64,000 bases of DNA. It comes from Chromobacterium sp. IIBBL 290-4. Lineage in GTDB: Bacteria > Pseudomonadota > Gammaproteobacteria > Burkholderiales > Chromobacteriaceae. Position 1 is the first letter of the stretch. The number at the start of each line of letters is the position of its first letter. The notes below the pieces were generated by a model. That model had not been told where the DNA came from, did not search any database, and saw only the letters and a program-made list of their open reading frames with translations. Positions 19,650 to 31,069 of the stretch are shown one piece after another. Location of the stretch: the NCBI RefSeq assembly GCF_024207115.1, contig NZ_CP100128.1, positions 4,526,001 to 4,590,000 on the forward strand, given 5' to 3'. A program made the position numbers and the translations under genes.

Positions 19650-20618
19650 ATGATCCCACCCCGCCGTCTCGCCCTGCTCCTCGCCGCGCTTCTTGCGCTC
19701 ACCGCGCTCGCATCGTTAGCGCACCATAGCCAATTGCGGCTTTCCAGCCTGCTGCAGCTGCATCCGCAACCGGAGCTGGAATGGCAATTGCTGCTGCAAT
19801 TGCGCCTGCCCAGGCTTCTGGCCGCCGCCTCCTCCGGCATGCTGCTGGCCAGCGCCGGCTGCGCCATCCAAGCCCGCTTCCGCAATGCGCTGGCCGAGCC
19901 TGGCCTGATCGGCATCAATAGCGGCGCGGCGCTGGCCGCCGCGGCCGCCTTGAGCCTGGGCTGCGGCTTGTACGGCACCGCGACGGCCGGCTTTTGCGGC
20001 GGCCTGGCCGCGCTGTTGCTGGTGCGGCTGTTGGGCGACAGCGCAGACGGCAACCGCCTGATCCTCAGCGGCCTGGCGGTCGGCACCCTGCTGGGCAGTC
20101 TGCTGACCCTATTGGTTTCCACCCTGCCCGACGGCTCGCTGCGCGTGATCACCTTCTGGCTGATGGGCAGCTTCGCCTCCATCGAATGGCCGCAGGCCTT
20201 GATCATGCTGACCGCCGCGCCGCTGATCTGGCTCGTCTTGTTCAGCCGGTGGCGCTTCCTGAACGCGCTGCAGTTGGGGGAAGACACTGCCTACCACCTG
20301 GGCTTTTCGGTGCGCCGCCAGGAGTGGCTGATCGTGCTGCTGTCCTCTCTAGCCGCCGGCATCGTGGTCTCCGCTTGCGGCATGATAGGCTTTGTCGGCC
20401 TGATGGCGCCCCACTTGGCTCGCCAGCTGATAGGCGGCGATTCGAAGCGCTTGCTGCTTATCGCGCCTCTCCTGGGCGCCTGGCTGACGGTACTGGCCGA
20501 CGCCATCGCCGGCGGCCTGCTGGCGCCTGCCGAATTGCCGGTAGGGGTGATCACCAGCCTGCTGGGCGCGCCCTTCTTCCTGTGGCTGTTGCGCAAACAA
20601 GGGCATCGCCATGCTTGA
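19650..20618 (+). CDS. FecCD/BtuC-type ABC transporter permease
   Basis: A 322-residue inner-membrane protein with about ten hydrophobic helices, of the FecCD family that imports ferric siderophores, haem or cobalamin. Typical segments are QLRLPRLLAAASSGMLLASAGCAIQARFRNALAEPGLIGINSGAAL near residue 50 and CGMIGFVGLMAPHLARQLIGGDSKRLL near residue 240, the latter being the coupling helix that contacts the ATPase. It overlaps the ATPase gene by eight bases. No binding protein or TonB receptor gene is next to it, and no Fur box was found upstream. Confidence 0.9.
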   Translation: MIPPRRLALLLAALLALTALASLAHHSQLRLSSLLQLHPQPELEWQLLLQLRLPRLLAAASSGMLLASAGCAIQARFRNALAEPGLIGINSGAALAAAAALSLGCGLYGTATAGFCGGLAALLLVRLLGDSADGNRLILSGLAVGTLLGSLLTLLVSTLPDGSLRVITFWLMGSFASIEWPQALIMLTAAPLIWLVLFSRWRFLNALQLGEDTAYHLGFSVRRQEWLIVLLSSLAAGIVVSACGMIGFVGLMAPHLARQLIGGDSKRLLLIAPLLGAWLTVLADAIAGGLLAPAELPVGVITSLLGAPFFLWLLRKQGHRHA

Positions 20619-21399
20619 AGCCCAATCGCTCTCCCTTGTTCGCAACGGGCGGCAATTGCTGCGCGAGGTCAGCCTGAGCCTGCAGCCAGGCGAACTGCTG
20701 ATGGTGCTGGGCCCCAATGGCGCGGGCAAAAGCAGCCTGCTCAAGCTGCTGTCGGGCCTATGGCCGGCGCAAGAAGGCTCGGTGCGCATAGCCAGGCAAG
20801 CCGTCTCTGATATGGACAGCCGCGAACTGGCCGGCTGGCGCGCGGTGCTGGAGCAACACCCAGCCGCGCCGGAAGGCTGGACGGGACAAGAGCTGGCGGC
20901 GGCAGGCGCTTATCATTGCCACGCCGACGTTCGCCGCGTTCGCGAGGCCATTCAGCAAGCGCTGGCGGCTACGGACAGCAAACAGCTGGCGCACAGGAAG
21001 CTCGACAAACTGTCCGGCGGCGAGAAGCAACGGCTGCAATTGGCCCGCGCGCTATGCCAATTATTCCTGTCCGACCGCGCAGAGCGCTACCTGTTGCTGG
21101 ATGAACCCACGTCGGCGCTGGATTTCGCCATCGCCGACACGCTGATGGCGGAAGTAGGCCAATTGTGCCGCCGACATCAAATCGGCGGCCTGGCGGTGGT
21201 GCACGACCTCAACCTGGCATTGCGCCACGCCGACAAAGTGCTGCTGCTGCATGAAGGCCGATCCGCCGGATTCGGCCCGCGCGACGAAATCATGCGGCAA
21301 GAAAAACTGGAGGCGGTATACGGCATACGCCTGGCGGAATTGACGCATCCGGACGCCTCGTTGCGAGCTTTCGTTCCGTGGCGAGGTTCGGAAGATTAA
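20611..21399 (+). CDS. ABC transporter ATP-binding protein (HmuV/FecE-like)
   Basis: A 262-residue ATPase partner of the preceding permease. The Walker A motif is GPNGAGKSS (near residue 35), the signature LSGGEKQRLQLARAL (near 135), Walker B YLLLDEPTSALD (near 162) and the switch His in VVHDLNLALRHAD (near 200). The spacing between signature and Walker B, with LSDRAER inserted, resembles HmuV haem-import ATPases. The solute (haem or siderophore) is not certain. Confidence 0.9.
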   Translation: MLEAQSLSLVRNGRQLLREVSLSLQPGELLMVLGPNGAGKSSLLKLLSGLWPAQEGSVRIARQAVSDMDSRELAGWRAVLEQHPAAPEGWTGQELAAAGAYHCHADVRRVREAIQQALAATDSKQLAHRKLDKLSGGEKQRLQLARALCQLFLSDRAERYLLLDEPTSALDFAIADTLMAEVGQLCRRHQIGGLAVVHDLNLALRHADKVLLLHEGRSAGFGPRDEIMRQEKLEAVYGIRLAELTHPDASLRAFVPWRGSED

Positions 21400-21471
21400 G
21401 CTGGCGCAACAATTGCAATGCCAATGCCATCCCAGCCAAAGACCGTCTGGGCAAGTCAATAAAAATGCCAA

Positions 21472-21500
21472 TTGAATTAAATCGTCACCAAGAATAGACT
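21472..21500 (+). promoter_or_regulatory. Possible sigma-70 promoter
   Basis: TTGAAT (21472-21477), a 17-base spacer and TAGACT (21495-21500), 26 bases upstream of the next start codon. Each box matches consensus at four of six positions. Confidence 0.4.
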
Positions 21501-21526
21501 GGACTCCCCGCCCATCAGGAGTCGAT

Positions 21527-21997
21527 ATGGATTTGCCCAACGCCTTGCTAACCCTGCCGTTCCCCCTTCGCGGCAGCGGCATCAACCACGAAGACCAACA
21601 TTTCTCCGGCACGCTCCAACTGCAAATCCTACCCGGCGCGAACATGATTTTGGGTTACGCCGCGCATGGCGAAAACAGCGAGCTTTATCACCAAGAATCC
21701 ACGCTGCTGGGATGCCTGCCGGATGGGGCGCTTTGCCTCTGGCCGGCCATGGACGAACTACCCTTCATCCTTGCACACCCAGTCACCCGACAGCGACGCC
21801 CCTCCACGGATCTGCTGATCGCTGAATTCGCCAGCGGCCCACTGGATGACACCCACCGATTCAGACAGCAAATCTCCATCGAGCTCGATCTGAATGGCCG
21901 GCTGCGCTATGCCCACGCCTGGGGACTGCCAGACGGCGAATTTGCCGACCGCTCTTATTGCGATTTCACCTTCACGCCCACGACTGGCCATAGATGA
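21527..21997 (+). CDS. Hypothetical protein, 156 residues
   Basis: Not recognised. The start follows AGGAG by a normal spacing and has a promoter-like sequence before it. The protein is soluble, with no signal peptide or transmembrane helix, and has alternating hydrophobic and charged stretches suggesting beta structure (TLQLQILPGANMILGYAAHG, FRQQISIELDLNGRLRYAHAWG). It stands alone between the ABC transporter genes and the convergent clpB. No function is proposed. Confidence 0.65.
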   Translation: MDLPNALLTLPFPLRGSGINHEDQHFSGTLQLQILPGANMILGYAAHGENSELYHQESTLLGCLPDGALCLWPAMDELPFILAHPVTRQRRPSTDLLIAEFASGPLDDTHRFRQQISIELDLNGRLRYAHAWGLPDGEFADRSYCDFTFTPTTGHR

Positions 21998-22024
21998 CTT
22001 CTCCGCCGATTCTCAGACAATGAG

Positions 22025-22060
22025 GAACGGCGCAGCCCCATTAAAGGAACCGCGCCGTTC
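22025..22060. terminator. Hairpin between convergent genes, possible terminator
   Basis: GAACGGCGC, an 18-base loop and GCGCCGTTC between the 156-residue protein gene and clpB. There is no T run, so intrinsic termination is uncertain. Confidence 0.4.
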
Positions 22061-22076
22061 GTGATTGCGTCAGCGC

Positions 22077-24656
<2,580 letters not shown>

Positions 24657-24693
24657 GGTTTGCGGCTCCCGTGAAAACTGTCGATGACTTCCA

Positions 24694-24721
24694 TTTTGGG
24701 GAGAGCCTCAACCATTTCAAG
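24694..24721 (-). promoter_or_regulatory. Heat-shock (sigma-32-type) promoter of clpB
   Basis: On the minus strand CTTGAAA (24715-24721), a 13-base spacer and CCCCAAAA (24694-24701), 38 bases before the clpB start. The consensus is CTTGAAA-N13/14-CCCCATNT, so the -35 is perfect and the -10 matches in its first five bases. Confidence 0.75.
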
Positions 24722-24815
24722 AGTTGCGTTTTCAAAGGAATTGACTACGCTCAAATCAGAAGGACATGTCCAGATTCTAACTGTTACAACAATTGGATTG
24801 TTTCAGGGGAATGTC

Positions 24816-25289
24816 ATGAATCTCTATCGGATTCTGCTGGCTGGACTGGCTCTTCAATCAACCATTTGTCATGCCGATGATTTTTCCTTGCTTGCTTTCG
24901 GCGCCTCGGATCATCATGGCTGCACAACCTGCCACTTGAACGAAAGCAATCCCGGCGCGGGCCTGGAGTGGGCATTCTCCGGTGATGACGACCAAGGCAG
25001 GTGGTTCACCCGCGCAGGCAGCTATCGTGACTCTTTTCGCAAAACCGCCTATTTTGGCGCGGTCGGCTGGCGCAAGGAGTGGCAAGTGGCAGGGCCTGCC
25101 ACGCTGGGCATAGGCTTGCAGGGTGGCTATCTTGATGGTTCCGGCCGGCATGGCTTGGCAGCCCTACCCTTCATCAGCATAGGTTTTCGTAAAGTGGCTC
25201 TGGAGGTGGGCTACCTTCCCAAAGTCACAGTAGGCGATCACCATGCCAAAACATCGGTCACCACCTTTAACCTTCGCTGGACATTTTAA
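24816..25289 (+). CDS. Exported hypothetical protein with one CxxCH motif, beta-barrel-like
   Basis: A 157-residue protein with a signal peptide ending near STICHA (residue 20). The mature part begins with a short segment carrying [11 protein letters not shown], a single CxxCH as in c-type haem sites. The rest alternates aromatic and small residues ([45 protein letters not shown]) and ends in TFNLRWTF, with a terminal Phe as in outer-membrane barrels. The architecture recalls small PagP-like barrels, but identity is not established. The start follows AGGGGA. Its stop overlaps that of the convergent chemoreceptor gene. Confidence 0.65.
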   Translation: MNLYRILLAGLALQSTICHADDFSLLAFGASDHHGCTTCHLNESNPGAGLEWAFSGDDDQGRWFTRAGSYRDSFRKTAYFGAVGWRKEWQVAGPATLGIGLQGGYLDGSGRHGLAALPFISIGFRKVALEVGYLPKVTVGDHHAKTSVTTFNLRWTF

Positions 25290-27316
25290 GCGCGGAAGGT
25301 TCTGACCTCCTGCTTGAGCGAATCCGCCAGCGACGCCATTTCGCTGGCGGTTTGCGCCGAGCGCTCCGCCGCTTCATTGCTGGATTCCGCCAAGCGGGCG
25401 ACATGCGCCACCTGCACCACGATGCTTTCCACCGTTTTTCGCTGCGAGGACAGTTCCTGATTGATGGACGCCACCACGTCCAGCGAACGCCTGGCATCCT
25501 CGACGATGGACGCCATCGCCTGCCTGGCGTTGACGGTTATGGCCGCGCCTTCGGAAGCGCAGCTTACCGACTGCCGCATCGCCTGCACGGCCTGTTCGGT
25601 AGCCTGCTGCATGGCGGTGATCATGCCGCCTATCTGCTGCGTGGACTGGCTGGTGCGTTCCGCCAACTTGCGCACCTCGTCCGCCACCACGGCGAAGCCG
25701 CGCCCCTGCTCGCCCGCGCGCGCCGCCTCGATGGCTGCGTTCAATGCCAGCAGATTGGTCTGATCGGCGATTTCATGGATGACATTGACGATGGCGCTGA
25801 TCTGCCGCGCGTTCTGCTCCAGCGCCTGCAGGCTGTCCGCCGCGCCATCCAGGGTCACGCCTATCCGGCTGACCTCATCGGCGGCCGCCACCAGGCTTTG
25901 GCTGCCGGTTTGCGCCGCCACGCTGGAGGCCTTGGCCGCCTCGCTGGCTTCTTCCGCCACCCGCTCAATCTGCGACACGCCGGCAATCAGCAGATCGGCA
26001 TGCTCGGACATCTGCTGCGCGCTGCTTTTCTGCTCGCCCGACGAGGCCGCTGCGGCGTCCGCCTTCTGCGACAACTCCTGAGCCGCGCGGTCCAGGTCAA
26101 GCGCATGATGGCTGGTGCGATTCAACGCATGCTGAAAACTTTCCAGCAGGCCGTTGAGCGCCTGGCCGATCTCGCCGACTTCATCCATGCGGGCCAAATG
26201 CAAGCGGGATTGCAAATCGTGATTGTCCCGTATCGCCGCCACCTCGTTCACCAGCTTGCGCACCGGCCGCGTCACCAAGCGGCGCGCCACCAACCACAAG
26301 GCCGCGCCCAGCAGGGGCAAGAGCAGCGCGCAGCCGGCGCCCAGCCACAGCAGCAGTGTCTGATTATCTTTCTGCAAGGCCGCCTTGGACTCGTCGCTGA
26401 CCACCAGCCAGCCCCATGGCGCAAAGCTGGAATAGGAAATCATATGCGCGCTGCTGCCCTTCTCGTCCGGCAGCCAGGACTCCATATCGCCCTCCTTTTG
26501 CTGCAACAGCTCGCGCAGATAGGCCTTGCCGCCCGCATCGAGCGACTGATCCGCAGGCTTGCCGCTCAGCTTGGGATGGAGCAGATATTTGCCGAAATTG
26601 GGCGAGCCGGGATTCGCGTCTATCACATCGATATGCCCGCCTTCGGCCAATTTGACCTTGCCCAGCCGCACCAACAGGCTGGCGATGCCCTCAGTGGCGC
26701 CCACGCCGACGAAAGTCGCGCCTATCACCTTGCCCTCGGCGTCCTTGATCGGGCTGTAGCTGGTGACGTAATCCTGTCCAAACTGGCTGGACAAGCCGAC
26801 GTAGCTGTCGCCAGCCTGCAATTTGGCGTATGCCGGAGAGGCGCGCTCCAGGGCGCTGCCCAAGGCCCGGTTGCCATCCTGCTTCAACACCGTGGTGGCG
26901 ACGCGGACGAAATCGTCGCCGTTCTTCACATAAATGGAAGCGACGTTGCCGCTGACCGTGGAAAAATGATCCACCATCTGCTCATTGCCATTGATCAACA
27001 CATCGCCCATATACATGGCCGGCAAGGACACGCCGGCCACCTCGGCTTTTTGTCCCGGCTTGAGGCTGAACACGCCTTTGAACTCGGCGAAGAAAACCTT
27101 CTCGAACTGCCGCGTGGACAAACGCAGCGACTCGTTGAAACCATCAATCATGTTCAGCGACTGCGCCAACAGCTGGCGCTGCACCTGCTGGGTGCGCTCT
27201 TGCATCACCTGTTCGCTGAATCGGTACAGCGGGTAAACAATCGCCGCCGCCGCCAAAACCAGCAGCAGAATTTGCGTCAACACCAGCCTGCTGCCTATGC
27301 TCATCGCCCGTTTCAT
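25286..27316 (-). CDS. Methyl-accepting chemotaxis protein with Cache sensor domain
   Basis: A 676-residue chemoreceptor. An N-terminal transmembrane helix (about 10-32) is followed by a periplasmic Cache-type domain (Cache3/Cache2 fusion-like, about 40-325, with [16 protein letters not shown] and [15 protein letters not shown]), a second transmembrane helix near 335-355, a HAMP domain and the signalling coiled coil. The hairpin tip [35 protein letters not shown] is unmistakable. No C-terminal CheR/CheB pentapeptide is seen. The start MKRAMSIG is chosen because of the GGCGGGAG upstream; the frame extends further without support. The ligand is unknown. Confidence 0.93.
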   Translation of the reverse strand: MKRAMSIGSRLVLTQILLLVLAAAAIVYPLYRFSEQVMQERTQQVQRQLLAQSLNMIDGFNESLRLSTRQFEKVFFAEFKGVFSLKPGQKAEVAGVSLPAMYMGDVLINGNEQMVDHFSTVSGNVASIYVKNGDDFVRVATTVLKQDGNRALGSALERASPAYAKLQAGDSYVGLSSQFGQDYVTSYSPIKDAEGKVIGATFVGVGATEGIASLLVRLGKVKLAEGGHIDVIDANPGSPNFGKYLLHPKLSGKPADQSLDAGGKAYLRELLQQKEGDMESWLPDEKGSSAHMISYSSFAPWGWLVVSDESKAALQKDNQTLLLWLGAGCALLLPLLGAALWLVARRLVTRPVRKLVNEVAAIRDNHDLQSRLHLARMDEVGEIGQALNGLLESFQHALNRTSHHALDLDRAAQELSQKADAAAASSGEQKSSAQQMSEHADLLIAGVSQIERVAEEASEAAKASSVAAQTGSQSLVAAADEVSRIGVTLDGAADSLQALEQNARQISAIVNVIHEIADQTNLLALNAAIEAARAGEQGRGFAVVADEVRKLAERTSQSTQQIGGMITAMQQATEQAVQAMRQSVSCASEGAAITVNARQAMASIVEDARRSLDVVASINQELSSQRKTVESIVVQVAHVARLAESSNEAAERSAQTASEMASLADSLKQEVRTFRA

Positions 27317-27594
27317 CTCCCGCCTCCCTGCCGCAGCGGCCGCTCGACACGGCGGCCTGCTGCAACTGATGAATTCTATTCCAAGCCATTGTTGAATAAA
27401 GAGAAAGCTTTCATCCATCCGCAAAATTGCCGCACCGCAATGACATTGTCAATAAGTATGCGCCAAGTTTACAGCGCGCCTACCCAGGCGGACAGCCGTA
27501 TCCCGCCCGCGCCTGGCCTGTCATCCGACGACATGCGACAATGCCGCATTACTTTCCGCCCGACGCTCCGCCTGCCGCCGCAGGCCGCCTACGC

Positions 27595-29592
27595 ATGACA
27601 AGCTCTCAACAAGAACCTTCCCGCGCCGCCCTGGAATGGCAAGACGGCCAGCCGTTTTCCGTCGTGTTCGGCGATGTCTACTTTTCCCGCGACGCCGGCC
27701 TGGACGAAACCCGCCATGTTTTTCTGCGCCACAACCAACTGCAAGAGCGCTTCGCCGCGCTGCCCGAGGACGGCGGCTTCTGCATCGCCGAAACCGGCTT
27801 CGGCACCGGCCTCAACTTTCTGTGCGCCTGGCAACTGTTCGATGCCCATGCGCCGGCCGGCGCGCGCTTGCACTTTGTCAGCGCCGAAAAATTTCCGCTG
27901 TCTCCGGATGACTTGCGCCAGGCACTGAATCTATGGCCGGAACTGCAGCCATGGTCCGCTCCGCTGCTGGCCCAATACGGCGAGATGACGCCCGGCTGGC
28001 ACCGTTTGCCACTGGCCGGCGGCCGCGCAACCCTGACATTGATGATAGGCGATGTGCTGGACGTATTGCCGCAGCTTGACGCCCGCGTCGACGCCTGGTT
28101 TCTGGACGGTTTCGCGCCAGCCAAAAATCCGGACATGTGGCAGCAAAGCCTGTTTGACCAAATGGCCAGGCTGTCGGCCCCGGGTGCCAGTTTCGCCACC
28201 TTCACCAGCGCCGGCATCGTGCGGCGCGGTTTGGCGGCGGCCGGATTCGAAGTGAAAAAAGCGCCGGGGCATGGCCAGAAGCGCCACATCAGCCAAGGCT
28301 GGCTGCGTGAGCCGCCCAAGCAAGACTGGCAAGCGCCCTGGTATGCCCGCCCCAATGCGCAATGGCCTGAGCGCAGCGCCATCGTCATCGGCGGCGGACT
28401 GGCCGGCGCGGCCAGCGCCCACAGTCTGGCGCAACGCGGCTGGCAAGTGACGCTGCTGGAAAAGCTGCCCGCCCTGGCCGGCGCGGCCTCCGGCAATCCG
28501 CAGGGCGTGCTCTACACCAAGCTGTCGCCGCATCTGACGCCGCTCACCCGGCTGGTGCTGTCCGGCTACGCCTACAGCCTGCGCTTATTGCAAGACAAGC
28601 TGCCAGTCGGCGAGGACTGGGATGACTGCGGCGTGCTGCAACTGCCGCAGGATCAAAAAGAAGCGGACAAGCAGAGCGCCTTGGCCGCGCTGGGCTTGGG
28701 TGAAAAAGTGATGCGCGAGCTCGGTCAACCGCAAGCGGAGGCGATAGCCGGCCTGCCGCTGCCATCCGGCGGATTGTTCTTCGAGCAAGGCGGCTGGGTG
28801 CATCCGCCGGCCTTGGTCGCCGCCTTGGCCGCGCATCCCAATATCGCCATTCAAACGCATCGTGAAGCCTTGTCCCTGCGCTACGACGAGGCAAGCCGGC
28901 TATGGACCGCCGGCAGCAGCGAAACGGATCTCGCCAGCGCCGCCGTGGTGGTGCTGGCCGGCGCGGCGGAGACCCGGCAATTCGAAGCCGCCCGCCACCT
29001 GCCGCTCAAAGCCATACGCGGCCAGATCAGCGCGATGGCGGCGACCGAAACCAGCAGCCGGCTACGCGCCGTCGTGTGCGGGGAAAGTTATATCTCGCCG
29101 GCCCGGAATGGCAGCCACTGCCTGGGCGCGACCTTTAAATTCGACACCGACGATCTGTCAGTCAAAGATGAGGAGCACGCGGAAAATCTGCAGATGCTGG
29201 CCAAGCTTGCTCCCGCCTTGCATCAAAGCCTGGCAGGCGACGGCCAAGCGCCGATTGGCGGCCGCGCCGCCTTCCGCTGCACCAGCCCCGATTACATGCC
29301 GCTGGTCGGCCCGCTGGTCGATGCCCGCCGCTTTGTCCAGACCTACCGCGAGATGGCCCGCGACGCGACTAACCGGCCAGAGGCCGACAGCCCTTGGTTG
29401 CCGGGGCTGTTCGTCAATGTCGCTCACGGCTCGCGCGGGCTGATCACCGCGCCCTTGGCCGGCGAAGTCTTGGCGGCTTATCTGGAAAACGAGCCGGCGC
29501 CGCTGCCCCTGGACCTGATGCAAGCCGTCCACCCCAGCCGCTTCCTACTGCGCGACCTGATCCGCCGCAAACTCGATCCGGACGCTGTTTAA
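27595..29592 (+). CDS. mnmC: Bifunctional tRNA modification enzyme MnmC
   Basis: A 665-residue protein that completes mnm5s2U34 in the wobble position of certain tRNAs. The N-terminal methyltransferase domain (about 1-240) has GFGTGLNFLCAW as the SAM-binding loop and LDGFAPAKNPDMW near 175. The C-terminal FAD-dependent oxidase domain starts with AIVIGGGLAGAASAHSLAQRGWQVTLLEK near residue 262 and ends with VAHGSRGLITAPLAGEVLA near 610. It converts cmnm5U to nm5U, then the first domain methylates it. The start MTSSQQEPSR is chosen because homology begins just after it. The upstream 278 bases hold no gene that I can support. Confidence 0.95.
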   Translation: MTSSQQEPSRAALEWQDGQPFSVVFGDVYFSRDAGLDETRHVFLRHNQLQERFAALPEDGGFCIAETGFGTGLNFLCAWQLFDAHAPAGARLHFVSAEKFPLSPDDLRQALNLWPELQPWSAPLLAQYGEMTPGWHRLPLAGGRATLTLMIGDVLDVLPQLDARVDAWFLDGFAPAKNPDMWQQSLFDQMARLSAPGASFATFTSAGIVRRGLAAAGFEVKKAPGHGQKRHISQGWLREPPKQDWQAPWYARPNAQWPERSAIVIGGGLAGAASAHSLAQRGWQVTLLEKLPALAGAASGNPQGVLYTKLSPHLTPLTRLVLSGYAYSLRLLQDKLPVGEDWDDCGVLQLPQDQKEADKQSALAALGLGEKVMRELGQPQAEAIAGLPLPSGGLFFEQGGWVHPPALVAALAAHPNIAIQTHREALSLRYDEASRLWTAGSSETDLASAAVVVLAGAAETRQFEAARHLPLKAIRGQISAMAATETSSRLRAVVCGESYISPARNGSHCLGATFKFDTDDLSVKDEEHAENLQMLAKLAPALHQSLAGDGQAPIGGRAAFRCTSPDYMPLVGPLVDARRFVQTYREMARDATNRPEADSPWLPGLFVNVAHGSRGLITAPLAGEVLAAYLENEPAPLPLDLMQAVHPSRFLLRDLIRRKLDPDAV

Positions 29593-30056
29593 TCCGTCCC
29601 CGCGGCCGGGAGCGATCGCTCAATCGCCTCCCGGATGCCGTCCGGAATCGGCACCGACTTTTCGGCCTTGTAGTCCACCCATACCAGCAACACCTCGGCG
29701 CTGGCGTAGACCACGCCGGGATCGTCCTGACGATAAAAGTGATGACGCAGCTTGAGGCTGCTGCGGCCTAGTTTTTCCAGCTCTATGGTGATGTCCAGCG
29801 TGGCCGGATAGGTCAGCTGTTTGCGGAAGGCGCAACTGGTGCTGGCCAGCACCGGGCCTATGCCTTCCGGTTCGATCCCATAGCCCAGGCCATTGAGCCA
29901 GTCGATCCGAACCTGCTCCAGATAGCGGAAGTAATAAGTGTTGTTCAGATGCCCGACCGCATCCATGTCCCCCGAGCGCATCGTGATGGCCCGCGTATCC
30001 AAAACCGGCAGTTCATGCGTCACAACTCTCTCCCGCGACTCGTTAGAAATGTCCAA
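29589..30056 (-). CDS. Acyl-CoA thioesterase, hotdog fold
   Basis: A 155-residue protein of the 4-hydroxybenzoyl-CoA thioesterase/YbgC-like group. The motif MRSGDMDAVGHLNNTYYFRYLEQVRIDWL (about residues 26-54) includes the Asp and His residues of the hotdog active site, although the catalytic position normally D-x-D-x-x-x-H-x-N-N is well kept. It is convergent with mnmC, and their stop codons overlap. The substrate is not evident. Confidence 0.87.
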   Translation of the reverse strand: MDISNESRERVVTHELPVLDTRAITMRSGDMDAVGHLNNTYYFRYLEQVRIDWLNGLGYGIEPEGIGPVLASTSCAFRKQLTYPATLDITIELEKLGRSSLKLRHHFYRQDDPGVVYASAEVLLVWVDYKAEKSVPIPDGIREAIERSLPAAGTD

Positions 30057-30261
30057 ATCATAACCCGATTACTCCGCCGCGCCTGCGCCTTGCCGTTTTT
30101 GGCATATTCCACCCCAGTGTTTTGCTGAAATGTTAAGGCGAATGGCATTTCTATTACACCTCGTCACAGAAGGCCTCAACAATCACGCTACCGCCCAAAC
30201 CCCGCCGCAGAGATAATCACTCCGTCAGTTCGCGATGCCCGCAAGGCTTAGCGAGCCGGAC
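30057..30261. other. Intergenic stretch without a recognised gene
   Basis: Upstream of the thioesterase gene on one side and of a structured RNA element on the other. It must hold the thioesterase promoter; I see no clear boxes. Confidence 0.4.
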
Positions 30262-30347
30262 GCGACCGGATGATTGCGCCGCCAGGCCAAAAATCTGGTC
30301 ACCTGAGCGAAGGTGCAATTCAGAGCCCCGATGGGGCTCTTTTTTTT
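30262..30347 (+). ncRNA. Structured RNA element ending in a terminator, upstream of crcB
   Basis: ATTG (30273) pairs with CAAT (30316-30319), closing two hairpins: CCAG-(9)-CTGG (30282-30298) and CACCT-GAGCGA-AGGTG (30300-30315). Directly after comes a strong terminator, AGAGCCCC-GAT-GGGGCTCT plus eight T (30322-30347). The whole resembles a small RNA or a riboswitch-type leader with its expression platform, 118 bases before crcB. The fluoride (crcB) riboswitch core was looked for and not seen, so the class is unknown. Confidence 0.45.
30322..30347 (+). terminator. Strong intrinsic terminator
   Basis: Eight-base-pair G+C-rich stem AGAGCCCC/GGGGCTCT with a three-base loop and a run of eight T. 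Confidence 0.85.
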
Positions 30348-30465
30348 GGCCCCGCTCCGCCAGGCCTCAACCATCCCCCTCTCCTGCGCCGCAATCCATC
30401 CGCCTGTACGCCAAGCCAGGAGCCGGGCAAAATGCATGCACCTCACCAAACCTTCGTCCGACGCC

Positions 30466-30846
30466 ATGTGGAAATCCATACTCGCCATCGCCATTGGCGC
30501 CGCCTCCGGCGCGCTGCTGCGCTGGTTTCTCGGCATGCGCCTGAACAGCCTGTTTCCTTCGCTGCCGCCCGGCACCCTGGCGGCCAATCTGATAGGCGGC
30601 TACATCATAGGCCTGGCCGTCGCGCTGTTCGCCGACATGCCCGGCTTGTCTCCGCTGTGGAGGCTCCTGATCATCACCGGCTTCTGCGGCGGCCTCACCA
30701 CCTTTTCCACGTTTTCGGCCGAAGTGGTGGACTTGCTGCGCCAAGGCCAATTGCTGCCCGCCTTCAGCGCCATCGCCGTTCACGTTAGCGGCTCCTTGCT
30801 GATGACCCTGGCCGGCATGGCAAGTTGGCAGTGGATGCGCCGGTAG
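30466..30846 (+). CDS. crcB: Fluoride exporter CrcB/Fluc
   Basis: A 126-residue membrane protein with four transmembrane helices. Family signatures are [10 protein letters not shown] near residue 10, [17 protein letters not shown] (Asn near 43) and [16 protein letters not shown] near residue 72, where the TTFSTFS Phe box and the Na+ site lie. It acts as a dual-topology dimer that expels fluoride. The start [19 protein letters not shown] matches the family; a longer frame adds a non-conserved extension. Confidence 0.93.
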   Translation: MWKSILAIAIGAASGALLRWFLGMRLNSLFPSLPPGTLAANLIGGYIIGLAVALFADMPGLSPLWRLLIITGFCGGLTTFSTFSAEVVDLLRQGQLLPAFSAIAVHVSGSLLMTLAGMASWQWMRR

Positions 30847-30897
30847 CGCCCCATATCTTGCGACGCCTATCCCGTCACTCGCCGCACATCTCCTTAG

Positions 30898-31006
30898 AGC
30901 TACTAACAAAACCCTGATGCTGCGTTGCGCTGACTTGCCGTACTGCTTGCACTGTCTGTGTCAGTGCGCCTTGCCTCAGGTGCTCTACGAGGTTTTGTTA
31001 GCAGCT
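30898..31006. repeat. MITE-like 109-bp repeat with 16-bp terminal inverted repeats
   Basis: AGCTACTAACAAAACC (30898-30913) and the complement of AGCTGCTAACAAAACC (30991-31006) match at 15 of 16 positions. The interior, including CTTGCCGTACTGCTTGCACTG, resembles dispersed repeats I know from Neisseriaceae genomes. No coding capacity. Confidence 0.6.
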
Positions 31007-31069
31007 TTTAGTTGATTCAATTCAACAAACCTCTCCAATACCATAATTTGTATTGCAATGAGGATTCGC

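Noticed and set aside
25352..27598. 748-codon plus-strand frame opposite the chemoreceptor gene
   Set aside because: Rich in His/Arg/Gln, without recognisable domains, and fully antisense to an unmistakable MCP.
30270..30320. Glycine-riboswitch-like GCGAAGGTGCAA
   Set aside because: The required downstream CTCAGG...GGAC segment and the surrounding stems are missing.
30181..30465. Fluoride riboswitch upstream of crcB
   Set aside because: The aptamer consensus (GGNGAUGG-type 5' stem, ACCGCU and GCUGAUGR segments) was not found; only an unclassified structured element with terminator is present.
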